From Pigmentibacter sp. JX0631 (GTDB lineage: Bacteria; Bdellovibrionota_B; Oligoflexia; Silvanigrellales; Silvanigrellaceae), in the NCBI RefSeq assembly GCF_029873255.1, contig NZ_CP123622.1, positions 2,207,001 to 2,271,000 of the forward strand: a DNA stretch of 64,000 bases, given 5' to 3'. A program made the translations under genes and the position numbers. The notes below the pieces were generated by a model, which saw only the letters and a program-made list of their open reading frames with translations, was not told the origin of the DNA and made no database searches. Each line of letters begins with the position of its first letter. The first letter of the stretch is position 1. Positions 53,515 to 62,751 of this stretch are shown here, in pieces.

Positions 53515-55101
53515 TTATCCGCTGTCTATATTATTAAATTCTTTTGGGGTAAAGACGTTTTTCCCAGCATGAATATCCTTAACAAGCATTGAAAAATATT
53601 CTCTAGGATTTATTCCATTTAATTTACAAGACTCTACAAGAGTAAACATAATAGATGCTGTTTTTGCACCTTGTTTTGAATGAGTTCCATACCAAGTTTT
53701 TCTTCCTATAACAGGACTTCTAAGTTGTCTTTCTTGGTGATTATTATCAATGGGCAATTCAATATTTTCGATAAATCTTGTAAGCCCTTCATAGTTTTTT
53801 AAAAAATAGTTTATAGCGATTGCTAGTGTACTTTGAGCAGAAACTCCTTGTAACAATTTTTTTCCTATTATCTTCATGTCTTCAAAGAGTGCTTTCATTT
53901 GATTTCTATTTTTTTGCAGTAGTTGAGGATCTTTTTTTCCATCTGATTCTAACCTATAAATTTCATGATACTGTTCAATGAAGAATTTACTTTCAGGGAA
54001 TTTTTCAGCTTCCATGAATTTGCGACGACTATGCGCATTGCAATAAATATTTTTAATTAATGGAATATTTTTATTCTCTCGCTTTTTATTTACTTCTGTT
54101 GTTGATTTAACGTAACCGGAATAAATGTCACTGACTAAATATTCACACTTAGATTTGCCAAGAATCTCAGAAGCGACATCGCCTGATCTGGTATTCCTGA
54201 TTTCAAAGTATGAGCTTTGTTTGTTGGAAAATCCCCATAAATACCAGCTCTTTTTTTCATCTCCTTCTAACATGCGGTGAGGGGTTTCATCCGCATGTAA
54301 TACGTTTGAAGATAATATTTCTTCCTTTACTTTATTATATGCCAGTTCAACATATTCGGCTAGTTTATGTGTCGTACCTATTAAACTATTGGGTGGTAAA
54401 TCCACAAAGCCTTCACGCCCTGCTATTGAACTGTATCTTTCAATAGGGATGAGATCACAGTACTTTGTCATTGCAACATCGACTATCATTTCGTCACTAT
54501 AAACTGAACTTGGTATTATTTTTTTAGGAGTAGGAGCAGTCTTAATATCTCCATGACATTTGGTACACCGGTATTTATGTCGCTTTTGTTTTATTATGTA
54601 GTAATCTTTTGGCTCTGTTGTTAAAAACTCACTATCTTCAGTCATTCCAGAATCACGCATTTGTGAACCACAGCAGTTGCAAATAGGCAGTTCCTTAAAT
54701 TCTACATGTTCTTCAATTATTTCTGCTTCAGGATATCGCTCAGATGGAAGTCTTTTAATTTCTTTGGCACGTTTTTTTGAGCTGTTTTTCTTTATATTAT
54801 CAGATGGTTCCGAAGTATTTTTATCTTTTACAATCCTTTCAGATTTTTCTCTAAATATCCTTCGTCTAAGTAATACAAGTTGCCCCTCAACTTCAACAAT
54901 TTTATCCAGTAACTCTTTATTATGCTTTTTTAAGCTATCTCGTTCTTCAAGAATGAGATTGTGTTTTTGAATAAATTCATTATGAGAATTTAATATTTTC
55001 TCAGTATATTTCTTTTGATTTTCAAAGAATTCAATCAGCTGTTTGCTATTGAATTTTAAAAGATCATTCGCGGTAATTTTTTCGAATAGATTTTTTTCCA
55101 T
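53515..55101 (-). CDS. tnpC: IS66-family transposase TnpC
   Basis: DDE transposase of 528 aa. N-terminal coiled-coil (~20-75), a zinc-finger-like region with LPICNCCGSQM (~135-145) and RCTKCHGD, then the catalytic core with LHADETPHRMLEGDEKKSWY (~268-287), LVSDIYSGYV (~318), NAHSRRKFMEAE and the terminal Glu region NNHQERQLRSPVIGRKTW (~453-470). Full length and apparently intact. Confidence 0.95.
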   Translation of the reverse strand: MEKNLFEKITANDLLKFNSKQLIEFFENQKKYTEKILNSHNEFIQKHNLILEERDSLKKHNKELLDKIVEVEGQLVLLRRRIFREKSERIVKDKNTSEPSDNIKKNSSKKRAKEIKRLPSERYPEAEIIEEHVEFKELPICNCCGSQMRDSGMTEDSEFLTTEPKDYYIIKQKRHKYRCTKCHGDIKTAPTPKKIIPSSVYSDEMIVDVAMTKYCDLIPIERYSSIAGREGFVDLPPNSLIGTTHKLAEYVELAYNKVKEEILSSNVLHADETPHRMLEGDEKKSWYLWGFSNKQSSYFEIRNTRSGDVASEILGKSKCEYLVSDIYSGYVKSTTEVNKKRENKNIPLIKNIYCNAHSRRKFMEAEKFPESKFFIEQYHEIYRLESDGKKDPQLLQKNRNQMKALFEDMKIIGKKLLQGVSAQSTLAIAINYFLKNYEGLTRFIENIELPIDNNHQERQLRSPVIGRKTWYGTHSKQGAKTASIMFTLVESCKLNGINPREYFSMLVKDIHAGKNVFTPKEFNNIDSG

Positions 55102-55149
55102 TCGCGCAAGATAACACCTAGTTCATTAAATTTCAAGTGTTTGATTTGG

Positions 55150-55503
55150 TTATGTATTTTCTAATTTCTGCAGGACTTTCAACAAATCTTTTTTTAGATC
55201 TGTTCCTTCAAAAAATAAACTAAATTCAGCTTGAGTAAGAATAATTTCTTTTTTATACCTCGGATTTATTCTTGAAAATAAACCTTTTTCTAGCCTTTTG
55301 GATATGATTACGAGTCCAGTACCATCATAATAAAGGCACTTACAAGAAGACCTTTTCTTATTTATAAATAAAAATAAATGTCCCGAAAAAGGATCCTTAC
55401 GAAGAACATTTTTTGCGCGATTAAATAACCCATCATACGATTCTCGCATATCCGTGGGACTCTTATTTACATATATCTTTGTTCTTCTATTAAAATTAAT
55501 CAT
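55150..55503 (-). CDS. tnpB: IS66-family accessory protein TnpB (Orf2)
   Basis: A 117-aa protein of the IS66 Orf2 type: SPTDMRESYDGLFNRAKNVL (~14-33), FSGHLFLFINKKRSSCKCLY and YDGTGLVIISKRLEKGLF. Its start overlaps the stop of tnpA by 4 bp (translational coupling). Required for IS66 transposition; biochemical role unknown. Confidence 0.93.
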   Translation of the reverse strand: MINFNRRTKIYVNKSPTDMRESYDGLFNRAKNVLRKDPFSGHLFLFINKKRSSCKCLYYDGTGLVIISKRLEKGLFSRINPRYKKEIILTQAEFSLFFEGTDLKKDLLKVLQKLENT

Positions 55504-55895
55504 GCGCTTTTCTTTAAATAATCCAATAAAAAATCTATGTTTGAAAATCGAATCAATTTACCACCTGGTAACACTAACTCTGCAGCACCACATACAGATG
55601 TTGTTACTGTTGCATGTTCTGAATTTAAATTTTGTTCCGTTGATATCTTTATTTGTTTAAAATCTTCGTCACTAAAGTGACCTTCTCTTTTTAACCTTTT
55701 TGCTTTACCAATTAAAGATGCCATTTGGGCATGAGTAAAACCTAAAGTACCATAAAATTCCTTACTAGAACCTGTCCAATTCTCCCATGCTAATAACACT
55801 TCAAACAATATGTCATCGGGGACATGCTTTAAATACCCTTTATCTGATACATAAGAACTTAACTTCCTTTTTAAGGTTACATTCTCCATTATCAT
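55500..55895 (-). CDS. tnpA: IS66-family accessory protein TnpA (Orf1)
   Basis: A 131-aa small protein of the IS66 Orf1/TnpA type. The family-like middle is AQMASLIGKAKRLKREGHFS, and the C-terminal part ELVLPGGKLIRFSNIDFLLD matches the usual hydrophobic ending of TnpA. ATG 55895 follows AGGAGAT. First gene of the IS66 operon. Confidence 0.9.
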   Translation of the reverse strand: MIMENVTLKRKLSSYVSDKGYLKHVPDDILFEVLLAWENWTGSSKEFYGTLGFTHAQMASLIGKAKRLKREGHFSDEDFKQIKISTEQNLNSEHATVTTSVCGAAELVLPGGKLIRFSNIDFLLDYLKKSA

Positions 55896-56098
55896 CTCCT
55901 TTCTCTTCTTTTATGATGACTATTTTAATCTAACAAATTTAATTTTTATTGAAATGTGGGCTTGTGCGATGATTTACTAATTAATTCTTAATAAATAAAT
56001 ATTTCTGAAGTTATTTACTCATGATAAGATAATTGAAATAAAACATATCAAAAAATTGTAAAATAAACTTATTTAAGTGTATAATTTTATAGATATTA

Positions 56099-57415
56099 TT
56101 ATAACTTTTTTTCCTGAGCATAACTAACAATAACTTCAATTTTCTGGAATGTTTTTTTATCTAATTTTTTCCCATAGTAGATATATTTATAATATGAATT
56201 TTCAAAGTTATAATTTTCTAAATCAATTTTGAACTCTTCAGTATCAGACATATCTTTCTTCATCGTAAGTTCTACATATTCTGAGTTTTGAAATTTATAG
56301 CTTTTGTCGAATATTCTAATTATTGTTCCTTCTTTTAAGCGATTGATTTTTATAGATCGAATGGGTTGATCGCAACGAAACTTATTTAAATCACTGCTTC
56401 CTGATTCAACAATAGAAAAACCACAAATTAAATTTTCAGTATCAAAAGTTAAATCCTTGTAAAATAGAATACCTCCAGAATTTAACCATTGGACATATTC
56501 CTTTGCATCACCACTAGTAACGTTATCTACAGCGACATAATTAGGCATTTTTTCTGTTTCAGGAAGACAATATTTTTGTTCACGGGTAAAAAGGGCTTTA
56601 AATTTATTATCAGAAGTTGAGTGCGGATAGAATGGAATACCATGAAATTGGTTCATGACAACCAGTCTCTCCCATTGATTATAAAAGTAACTGCTTTTTT
56701 TTGTACTTAAAGGTATTTCTGGCCAACGACTCACACAGGCATAATTGTGCGAAAGATAGGTATCTCCTAAGCTCCAATAATTTTCTACTGTTAAATCAGG
56801 TCCAAAGATTAAATGGATTTCTTTTCCATTTATTTCGTAGTAACCTGAATTTCTTTTATTATCAGTTATAATAACTAAACGTTGATTTTTTTGAATCAAC
56901 TCTTCTAAACTAGGCCATTGTTTGTATTCTGCCCAAACGCTTGGATTAAATAAAAATTCTTCTAATCCTTGAATTTTTGCAAGTTCTTGCTCGAGCATTG
57001 ATCTGCTACTATGATCCTCTAAAAAGATAGTAACAACTTCTCTTGGGTTATTGCGCAAAAAAGGAATTACTGAGTAACTGACTGTTTCAAAAAATTTTCC
57101 ATAGTTGCTAAAGTAACAACTTTTATGGCATAGATAAATGCTATTTTCATAATCATATAGATCTAACATGAGACCTCTAACACCATACTTTAAAAGTTCA
57201 CTTACCGGTAATCCATATTGATTCGAAAAAATATTGTCGTTAGAATATGCATTATGTGCAACAAGCCAAGTATAGCTACTAAAAGGTTTAGATGTGTCTT
57301 CTATCACAATATTATTTTTCCTATTTAGATATAATTTCTTTGCATGTAAACTTGGAAATATTGAAAACAAAAATATAAGTAATATAAATTTGGCTGAAAC
57401 TTTTTTGATGCGCAT
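56099..57415 (-). CDS. secreted PI-PLC X-domain-like phosphodiesterase
   Basis: A 438-aa exported protein with the TIM-barrel fold of phosphatidylinositol phospholipase C-like enzymes. The signal peptide is MRIKKVSAKFILLIFLFSIF, cut near LHA. The first catalytic His lies in TWLVAHNAYSND (~49-60), followed by VRGLMLDLYDYENSIYLCHK (~79-98, acidic pair plus second His) and EVVTIFLEDHSS (~125-136). Later blocks include FGPDLTVENYW and VDNVTSGDAKEYVQWLN. The C-terminal ~110 residues form a beta-rich extra domain. Pairs of Cys (CHKSC) suggest disulfides. It may attack host or prey phosphoinositides; substrate untested. Confidence 0.78.
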   Translation of the reverse strand: MRIKKVSAKFILLIFLFSIFPSLHAKKLYLNRKNNIVIEDTSKPFSSYTWLVAHNAYSNDNIFSNQYGLPVSELLKYGVRGLMLDLYDYENSIYLCHKSCYFSNYGKFFETVSYSVIPFLRNNPREVVTIFLEDHSSRSMLEQELAKIQGLEEFLFNPSVWAEYKQWPSLEELIQKNQRLVIITDNKRNSGYYEINGKEIHLIFGPDLTVENYWSLGDTYLSHNYACVSRWPEIPLSTKKSSYFYNQWERLVVMNQFHGIPFYPHSTSDNKFKALFTREQKYCLPETEKMPNYVAVDNVTSGDAKEYVQWLNSGGILFYKDLTFDTENLICGFSIVESGSSDLNKFRCDQPIRSIKINRLKEGTIIRIFDKSYKFQNSEYVELTMKKDMSDTEEFKIDLENYNFENSYYKYIYYGKKLDKKTFQKIEVIVSYAQEKKL

Positions 57416-57547
57416 ATTTTTTCCTTTTTCTAATTTTTTTTACAGTAGATAAATTTTTGTTAAATTTCAAGATCTATATTTTATGCATTAAATATTTAAT
57501 ATATTTAGTAGAATAATTATTTATTGAATTTATTTGGATAAGAAAAG

Positions 57548-57587
57548 AAGCTCAATTAAAGAATAATAATATTAAAAAATTGAGCTT
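57548..57587 (-). terminator. possible terminator of the DEAD-box-like gene
   Basis: A 10-bp stem, AAGCTCAATT (57548-57557) with AATTGAGCTT (57578-57587), with a 20-nt AT-rich loop and a T-rich tail on the minus strand. It lies 10 bp past the stop at 57598. The large loop weakens the call. Confidence 0.5.
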
Positions 57588-57597
57588 TTAAAAGAAT

Positions 57598-59997
57598 TTA
57601 TTGCGGATTTTTTTTGTCTTCATCACCTGGTTTAAGAGGTTTTTTCAATATATTAAACCTGTCTAAAACATTTGATAAAGTAGGAAGATTTTCTTGAATA
57701 TTTTGGGCAACTGATTCTTTAGCTGCAAAAGCTGCTGATTGAACAGCATCTTGAACGAGTGAAACCATAATATTCATGAGGCTTGGACGTTTTGGAGGAT
57801 TTGTTGTTTTTTGAGTTCCACGATCTTTGCGTTTATCAGAAGCTGCTTTAGCTGCCATCCGTGCTGCATCGATTGCTTCTTTCGCTCTTTCGTCCCTTCT
57901 TGCAAATTTATCTGCTTGGCGATTCAAGCTGCCATCCGTTTGTTTACTTGCCTGCTGATAGTTACTTTTTCTGTTGGCATCAAACGGCTTTTGTTGAAAC
58001 GCTTGAGTTTTAGCTTCATCTCTTTGTTCACTTTCAGGCCGCGGATAAAGTTTGGTTTGTGACGCTGAAGTTGTAGCGGATGATGCAACTGAAGCTGACG
58101 AAGTTGCGGATTCTTTTTGGGCAATGCTTTCCAAATGAATTTTTTTGCCAACTTTTGGGAAAGATTCTGTTGGAACTGTATCTTCTTTTTTGAGGGCTGT
58201 GCGGAAAGATTCGCTTGGCATGCTTTCTTCCACAGGAGTAGCGACAATTTCTTGCTCGTAGGAAACACCAATTCTTTTTACTTTACCGCTAGCTTCTAGA
58301 GGATATTCAGAAGTATCCTTTAAATTAAAATAATTTTTATCAGGTGTTGCAATATGGAGTTTAAAGCCTAAAGAAGTTTCAATAGCTTTAATATTAAAAC
58401 CATAGTCTTCACAAATGAATGAAACAGCTATTGGATTTTTTGTGCCTTCAATTCTTGAAAGTCGTTCCATGAATTGCTCAGGTGAGTTTGGCAAGTCAAA
58501 ATTGTAAATGCAATTTAGTTCTTTAATACCCAAGTTTTTTGATAAGACATCGGTAGTTACAATTGCGTTTACTTCACCTGAATGGATTGCTTTTACAAGA
58601 TTTTTTCGTTTCGAAAGATTTAACGGACTTGTAACAAGTTCTACTTTAATTCCGTTACCATGGAGTTTAAATGCAATCCATTCTGCTACAGTTTTAGTAT
58701 TTGCAAATATTGCCGTACAACTTGGCTTGTGGGTTTTTAAATGGCCAAGTAAGACTTGAAATTTTTGGACAGCTTGTAAGCTATGCGCAAACTGCTTAGG
58801 GTTTCTTTCCTTAACTTGTGAAGGTAATGTATTGACGTACTCAGGCTCTTCCATAAATTTAAAAGCCAATTCCCGCACATTTGGTGCATTTTCATTGGCA
58901 ATAATTACTTTCTGAGTTCTTTCTGCAGGTAGTTCTCCAAGTATTTTTTCCAAATCAGAAAGTGATTCTTCTTGAGTAAAACCATGAGTATCGTAACAAA
59001 CACATAAACCAACTTGCTTTAATTTTAACGTTTTATTTTGAATGAATTTATGCAAAGTTTTAGGGGTAGCAAGTAGGACATCAAATGATTCGTTTGACGA
59101 TAATTCATTTTCTGACTCAATTGCTTTTGCTAAAGATATACCTAAGCTTTTTAACAGATGTTTACTTAAAGTATAAATCTCTTCACATTTGTTATCTGAA
59201 TTGCACAGAAATAGAACTGAAGGTGCTTGAATATTTCCTTTCGGAAGACTTTCTGCAAGAATTTTAGCAGCACTTGCTACAGAACCAACCAAAAAACTTT
59301 CTTTTAATTTTGGTTTTATAATTAAAACATCGGAGCCTCTTAAGGTAGCAGAAAGAGCTTTTTGCAATGTTTCGTTAGGTTCTTTGTGGCCTGCTTTTTT
59401 TAGAGCTTCAATAATGAAGTCATTTGCTATGATGTTTTCATATTTGATAACTTTTTTATTTTGTTCTGAAACTTCTGGGATGAAATAAGCAGGGACAGGT
59501 TCACTACTAGCTTGCAAAATTTCAATTTTTTGTTCTGTTGCAATGATAGGAAAATGCTGATCGGTAGCTTGTTTTTTGGGTTCATTTGGCAAGATTTCTT
59601 TTTCACTGACAGCAATTGCTAGTTCAGGAAATAAGGTTTCTTGAGGATGATACGCAACTTCTTTAACTACCTTAGCTTTTACAGCTACTGGAGACTCTTT
59701 TTTTGCAGGTGTTGGTTTTACCGGGCGAGAGGTCTCTACTTTAGTTACTTTTTCTACTTTTTTGGGAGCTGCTTTTTCTTTTTTTGCAGCAGTTTTTTCA
59801 GCTACCTTTGGAGCAGCGGGCTTTTTCACTGTTTTTTCTTGCTTAACAGCTTTGGGACTCTCTGTTTTTTTAGTTTTTACAGCAGAGGATTCCGCTTTTC
59901 CAGAAGCTTTACTAGCTTTCGATGTGGCAGCTTTTGTTTTTGTGCTTTTCTCTGCTTTAGCTTCGGAAACTTCTTTTTTCTTGGTCATGCGTGTCAT
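57598..59997 (-). CDS. DEAD-box RNA helicase-like protein with degenerate catalytic motifs
   Basis: A 799-aa protein. Residues 1-115 are Lys/Ala/Thr-rich low complexity, resembling histone H1-like tails. Residues ~185-560 follow the two RecA-like domains of DEAD-box proteins, but the Walker A is IKPKLKESFLVG and the DEAD box position reads CYDTHGF. The second domain is better kept (FANTKTVAEWIAFKLHGNGI, IVTTDVLSKNLGIKELNCIY, NFDLPNSPEQFMERL), yet HRIGRTGR is replaced by ERLSRIEGTK. Residues ~600-799 are again charged and disordered. It probably binds RNA or protein without helicase activity. It is divergent from secG. Confidence 0.7.
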   Translation of the reverse strand: MTRMTKKKEVSEAKAEKSTKTKAATSKASKASGKAESSAVKTKKTESPKAVKQEKTVKKPAAPKVAEKTAAKKEKAAPKKVEKVTKVETSRPVKPTPAKKESPVAVKAKVVKEVAYHPQETLFPELAIAVSEKEILPNEPKKQATDQHFPIIATEQKIEILQASSEPVPAYFIPEVSEQNKKVIKYENIIANDFIIEALKKAGHKEPNETLQKALSATLRGSDVLIIKPKLKESFLVGSVASAAKILAESLPKGNIQAPSVLFLCNSDNKCEEIYTLSKHLLKSLGISLAKAIESENELSSNESFDVLLATPKTLHKFIQNKTLKLKQVGLCVCYDTHGFTQEESLSDLEKILGELPAERTQKVIIANENAPNVRELAFKFMEEPEYVNTLPSQVKERNPKQFAHSLQAVQKFQVLLGHLKTHKPSCTAIFANTKTVAEWIAFKLHGNGIKVELVTSPLNLSKRKNLVKAIHSGEVNAIVTTDVLSKNLGIKELNCIYNFDLPNSPEQFMERLSRIEGTKNPIAVSFICEDYGFNIKAIETSLGFKLHIATPDKNYFNLKDTSEYPLEASGKVKRIGVSYEQEIVATPVEESMPSESFRTALKKEDTVPTESFPKVGKKIHLESIAQKESATSSASVASSATTSASQTKLYPRPESEQRDEAKTQAFQQKPFDANRKSNYQQASKQTDGSLNRQADKFARRDERAKEAIDAARMAAKAASDKRKDRGTQKTTNPPKRPSLMNIMVSLVQDAVQSAAFAAKESVAQNIQENLPTLSNVLDRFNILKKPLKPGDEDKKNPQ

Positions 59998-60105
59998 TTA
60001 ATAAACCCACTTTGTGAAACGAACTTGAGAAATCTTTATTGCTGTGCAATACCTATCCTTCTTGAGAGTAAGGCATACAGCCTTTTCTATACTGAGGATA
60101 CTAAG

Positions 60106-60537
60106 ATGATTTCAACTCTTCTGACAACTCTTTTAATCATAGATGCCTTAGTTTTAATTATCCTGATTATTGCTCTTCAGCAAGGAAATGAAGGCGGTTT
60201 AGGTGGAGCCTTTGGAGGAGGTAACACAACCGGCTTTTTTGGTGCAACAGGTGGTGTCAAACTTATCGTTAGGGCAACATGGATTTGTGGAGTTCTATTT
60301 TTTGTATTAGCAATATCTTTATCTTGGAAAAAGACTCATGATAAATATGAGCTCAAAAATCAATTGGAAAAATCGCTTTCCGCTCCTGTAACTGAAGGAG
60401 TTAAGCAAGAACCTATTGGGGGCTTACCTGCTAATAATCCGAGCGTACCTGTTACTCTTCCAAGTGTTCCTACAACAGAACCTAAATTGCCAACAGTACC
60501 AAATCCAGAACCGTCCTTACCTGGAAAACCTAAATAA
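60106..60537 (+). CDS. secG: preprotein translocase subunit SecG
   Basis: A 143-aa inner-membrane accessory subunit of SecYEG. Start ATG 60106 with GAGGA 7 nt upstream; the open frame upstream is not coding. The first span is STLLTTLLIIDALVLIILII. The conserved cytoplasmic loop LQQGNEGGLGGAFGGG ... GFFGATGG follows (~24-48), then the second span (WICGVLFFVLAISLSW). The tail is Pro/Val/Thr-rich (PSVPVTLPSVPTTEPKLP), about 60 residues longer than usual. A strong terminator follows. Confidence 0.93.
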   Translation: MISTLLTTLLIIDALVLIILIIALQQGNEGGLGGAFGGGNTTGFFGATGGVKLIVRATWICGVLFFVLAISLSWKKTHDKYELKNQLEKSLSAPVTEGVKQEPIGGLPANNPSVPVTLPSVPTTEPKLPTVPNPEPSLPGKPK

Positions 60538-60581
60538 GCTTGCAACTGGCTTAAAGCTATTAGCGAACTTCTTTGGAAATG

Positions 60582-60612
60582 AAAAGCTCTATTTTAATAA
60601 TAGAGCTTTTTT
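60582..60612 (+). terminator. terminator between secG and the GNAT gene (bidirectional)
   Basis: Perfect 12-bp stem (60582-60593 with 60599-60610), loop TTAAT, with a T-run on the plus strand and an A-run at the other side. It can serve secG and the convergent acetyltransferase gene. Confidence 0.9.
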
Positions 60613-60614
60613 GT

Positions 60615-61064
60615 TTAATCTAGAGAAAGATTTTTTCGCATAAAATAGGTTTGAAATTCCTTAAAATACCCAAGTTCTTCATAGAATTTAATGGATTCTT
60701 TGCGCAAAATTTGGGTTGCTAATAGTATCGAAGCACAGTTTTTAATTTTGGCCCATTTTTCAACTTCAAGCATTAATTTTGTCGCTGTTCCTTGCCTTCT
60801 GAATTCTGGTAATACAGCAAGTCCGCCTATTTCAATAGTTTTACAGGTGAGTAGGGAGGGTGCCTCAAAAAAATGAATGAATCCAATTAATGTAGAACTT
60901 TTTAAATCTCTAGCAATTCTTACTTGATGTGCTGGAAAATCAATCAAGTCAAAAAAGCGGGATTCTAAATTTTTGAGCGAACCTTCGAAACCCAAAATAT
61001 CACAAAGTGGAATTAATCCATTTAGATCGTTTTTTTCTAGATTTTTGATTTCAATATTTAGCAT
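60615..61064 (-). CDS. GNAT-family N-acetyltransferase
   Basis: About 149 aa starting at MLNIEIKNLE; ATG 61082 would add six residues (MQESHL), and neither start has a strong ribosome-binding site. The acetyl-CoA-binding core is TIEIGGLAVLPEFRRQGTAT (motif A, Q/R-x-x-G-x-A form), followed by KLMLEVEKWAKIKNCASILL and a C-terminal FYEELGYFKEFQTYFMRKNL typical of GNATs. The substrate cannot be told from sequence. It is convergent with secG. Confidence 0.87.
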   Translation of the reverse strand: MLNIEIKNLEKNDLNGLIPLCDILGFEGSLKNLESRFFDLIDFPAHQVRIARDLKSSTLIGFIHFFEAPSLLTCKTIEIGGLAVLPEFRRQGTATKLMLEVEKWAKIKNCASILLATQILRKESIKFYEELGYFKEFQTYFMRKNLSLD

Positions 61065-61130
61065 AAGGTGACTTTCTTGCATTTAAATTTGGTAGGAATT
61101 TTTCGAATAGAATTTAATTTTGAGAAAAAA

Positions 61131-61156
61131 ATTCTCTCTAAAATATTAGAGAGAAT
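61131..61156 (-). terminator. terminator of the GDSL lipase gene
   Basis: Perfect 11-bp stem (61131-61141 with 61146-61156), AATA loop, and a T-run on the minus strand (A-run 61125-61130). It lies 6 bp past the stop of the lipase gene. Confidence 0.85.
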
Positions 61157-61161
61157 GCATT

Positions 61162-62751
61162 TTAAAGATTAATTTGTTTTTGACAATAATTTTTTACTGC
61201 GGATAAATCTGAAAACTCATAATTTGGCAATAATTGTAAGTCTTCTAGTTTATTTAATACTAGGAAAGATATCCAGCAATGGGCATAACTTGTTGGGTGT
61301 GGAGAATTCCAAAAGATAGCGAATTGATTTACTTCTTTTTCGCTATTTTTACAGGATTTACTTAATCCACTTAGATAAGCGTCATGATTTGTTTTTAACG
61401 CATTTTTTGCTGCATCAAGGTAACTGCCTTTGTAACAATAGTCCTGAATATATTTGCCTGGTTCATTTGGAATTTCATATTTTGAATCCAGATTTGTAAA
61501 TCCATAATCAAAATTTTCTTGAGTATAAATATTTTTTCCTTCTAATAATAAATTAAAGTCTTTATAAAAATCTAATAAGTTAATATTTGCATTTCCATTT
61601 GTGCTTTGTCTTAAATTATTTAAGGAATTAGTTAAATAAGCATTATAATATTTTATTACTTCAGATATATTTTGTGAAAATTCTCTTTTATCATTAATAT
61701 CATCTAAATTTGGATCATATTTTACATTCAAAGTTATTGGTGTCTTTCCAAAATCTGGTAAATTTATAACAAGAAAGTTTTTTGCCCCTCTGGATATCAA
61801 AGTATTTATTTGTTCAGTTATATTATTTACAGCTCTTTCTGAAATTGTTCTTGATCCATTTATGCCATCAGGATATTTAAAAAAGTCTTCGGAATAAACA
61901 GTTTGTTCAAATTTAGAGATATAGTCATTAGCTCCAACCCAGATAATAAAAAGTGTTTCATCAGGATTAGTTATTCTAAAAGATTTATTGGCATAAGAAT
62001 TATCAGTTAAATAATTATTTACATAGTTATTTACATAGTCCCTAGAGCTTCCAGTTACTAAATTTCTTCCTGCTGCGCGGAGGTATTCTAAAAAGTCTTT
62101 GACGTAGAAATTATTGTTACCTTCTGTTTTAGCACCACCAAAAGCAAAATTTAGAATTGGTAAGTGAGCGATTCTTTTTAGATAATCATTCCAAATAAAG
62201 CCATCGGAAAATCTGCCATACCAAAAAGGATAAGCTGGCATGACTTTCATCCATCTTTTTAAATTTCCGGTATCGGAAAGACTATCACCAAATAAAACTA
62301 CTTGTTTAATTTTTCCTTTTTTATTGTCATCTTTTAAAAAACGGATTGGATATTCATAAGCATTATAATTAGAAATACTAGCTTTAATGTCATAAAGTTT
62401 GTAACTCTTTTTTGAGCGCCAGAAAAAAGTTCCTTTATTAATTGCATTTAAGCATTCTGCTTTAGCTTCTTCATAACTTTTGTCTTCAGCATAAAAGAAA
62501 CCATCAACAATTTTTCCTTGCAATTTTACATATTCATTATTTGTTACGTTGGTTGCCCAAAAATAATTGCTAGCTGCTCCTGGTATTGCTGTGCTTGGAC
62601 GCATTAAACTAGGATTATTACTATTTTCACCTCTATTTGTGTCATAATAGTAACAGGCCATGTAAAAGTCACTAGCTAAAGCTGAGGAAGAAGGAAATAG
62701 AAAACTGAATAGGAAGTATTTTTTTATGAATTTACTTAGATGACAAAGCAT
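61162..62751 (-). CDS. secreted GDSL/SGNH-family lipase or acyltransferase
   Basis: About 529 aa from ATG 62751 (AAGGAG upstream); the longer frame to 62823 lacks that signal. The signal peptide is MLCHLSKFIKKYFLFSFLFP, cut near ALA. After ~130 residues of an extra N-terminal domain, block I is VVLFGDSLSDTGNLKRW with the nucleophile Ser. Next come the Gly block FAFGGAKTEGN and GAND block FIIWVGANDYIS. The last block is FWNSPHPTSYAHCW, which keeps His but has Asn-Ser-Pro where D-x-x-H is usual. Extracellular phospholipase/cholesterol acyltransferases of pathogens have this layout. Catalysis may rely on a Ser-His dyad or another acidic residue. Confidence 0.85.
   Translation of the reverse strand: MLCHLSKFIKKYFLFSFLFPSSSALASDFYMACYYYDTNRGENSNNPSLMRPSTAIPGAASNYFWATNVTNNEYVKLQGKIVDGFFYAEDKSYEEAKAECLNAINKGTFFWRSKKSYKLYDIKASISNYNAYEYPIRFLKDDNKKGKIKQVVLFGDSLSDTGNLKRWMKVMPAYPFWYGRFSDGFIWNDYLKRIAHLPILNFAFGGAKTEGNNNFYVKDFLEYLRAAGRNLVTGSSRDYVNNYVNNYLTDNSYANKSFRITNPDETLFIIWVGANDYISKFEQTVYSEDFFKYPDGINGSRTISERAVNNITEQINTLISRGAKNFLVINLPDFGKTPITLNVKYDPNLDDINDKREFSQNISEVIKYYNAYLTNSLNNLRQSTNGNANINLLDFYKDFNLLLEGKNIYTQENFDYGFTNLDSKYEIPNEPGKYIQDYCYKGSYLDAAKNALKTNHDAYLSGLSKSCKNSEKEVNQFAIFWNSPHPTSYAHCWISFLVLNKLEDLQLLPNYEFSDLSAVKNYCQKQINL

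Larger units (their letters stand above)
53398..55977 (-). mobile_element. intact IS66-family insertion sequence
   Basis: 2.58 kb with terminal inverted repeats: left GTAAATCGTCGAACCTTCAC, right (reversed) GTAAATCATCGCACAAGCCC. The three standard genes tnpA, tnpB and tnpC are open. It is flanked by a perfect 8-bp direct repeat TAATTAAT (53390-53397 and 55978-55985), the target-duplication size of IS66 elements. It inserted right at the end of the IS5-like fragment. Confidence 0.92.

Noticed and set aside
59641-60105. Long open frame upstream of secG in the same frame
   Set aside because: It is antisense to the Lys/Ala-rich coding region of the neighbouring gene and translates into Phe/Ser/Cys-rich nonsense; the real start is ATG 60106.
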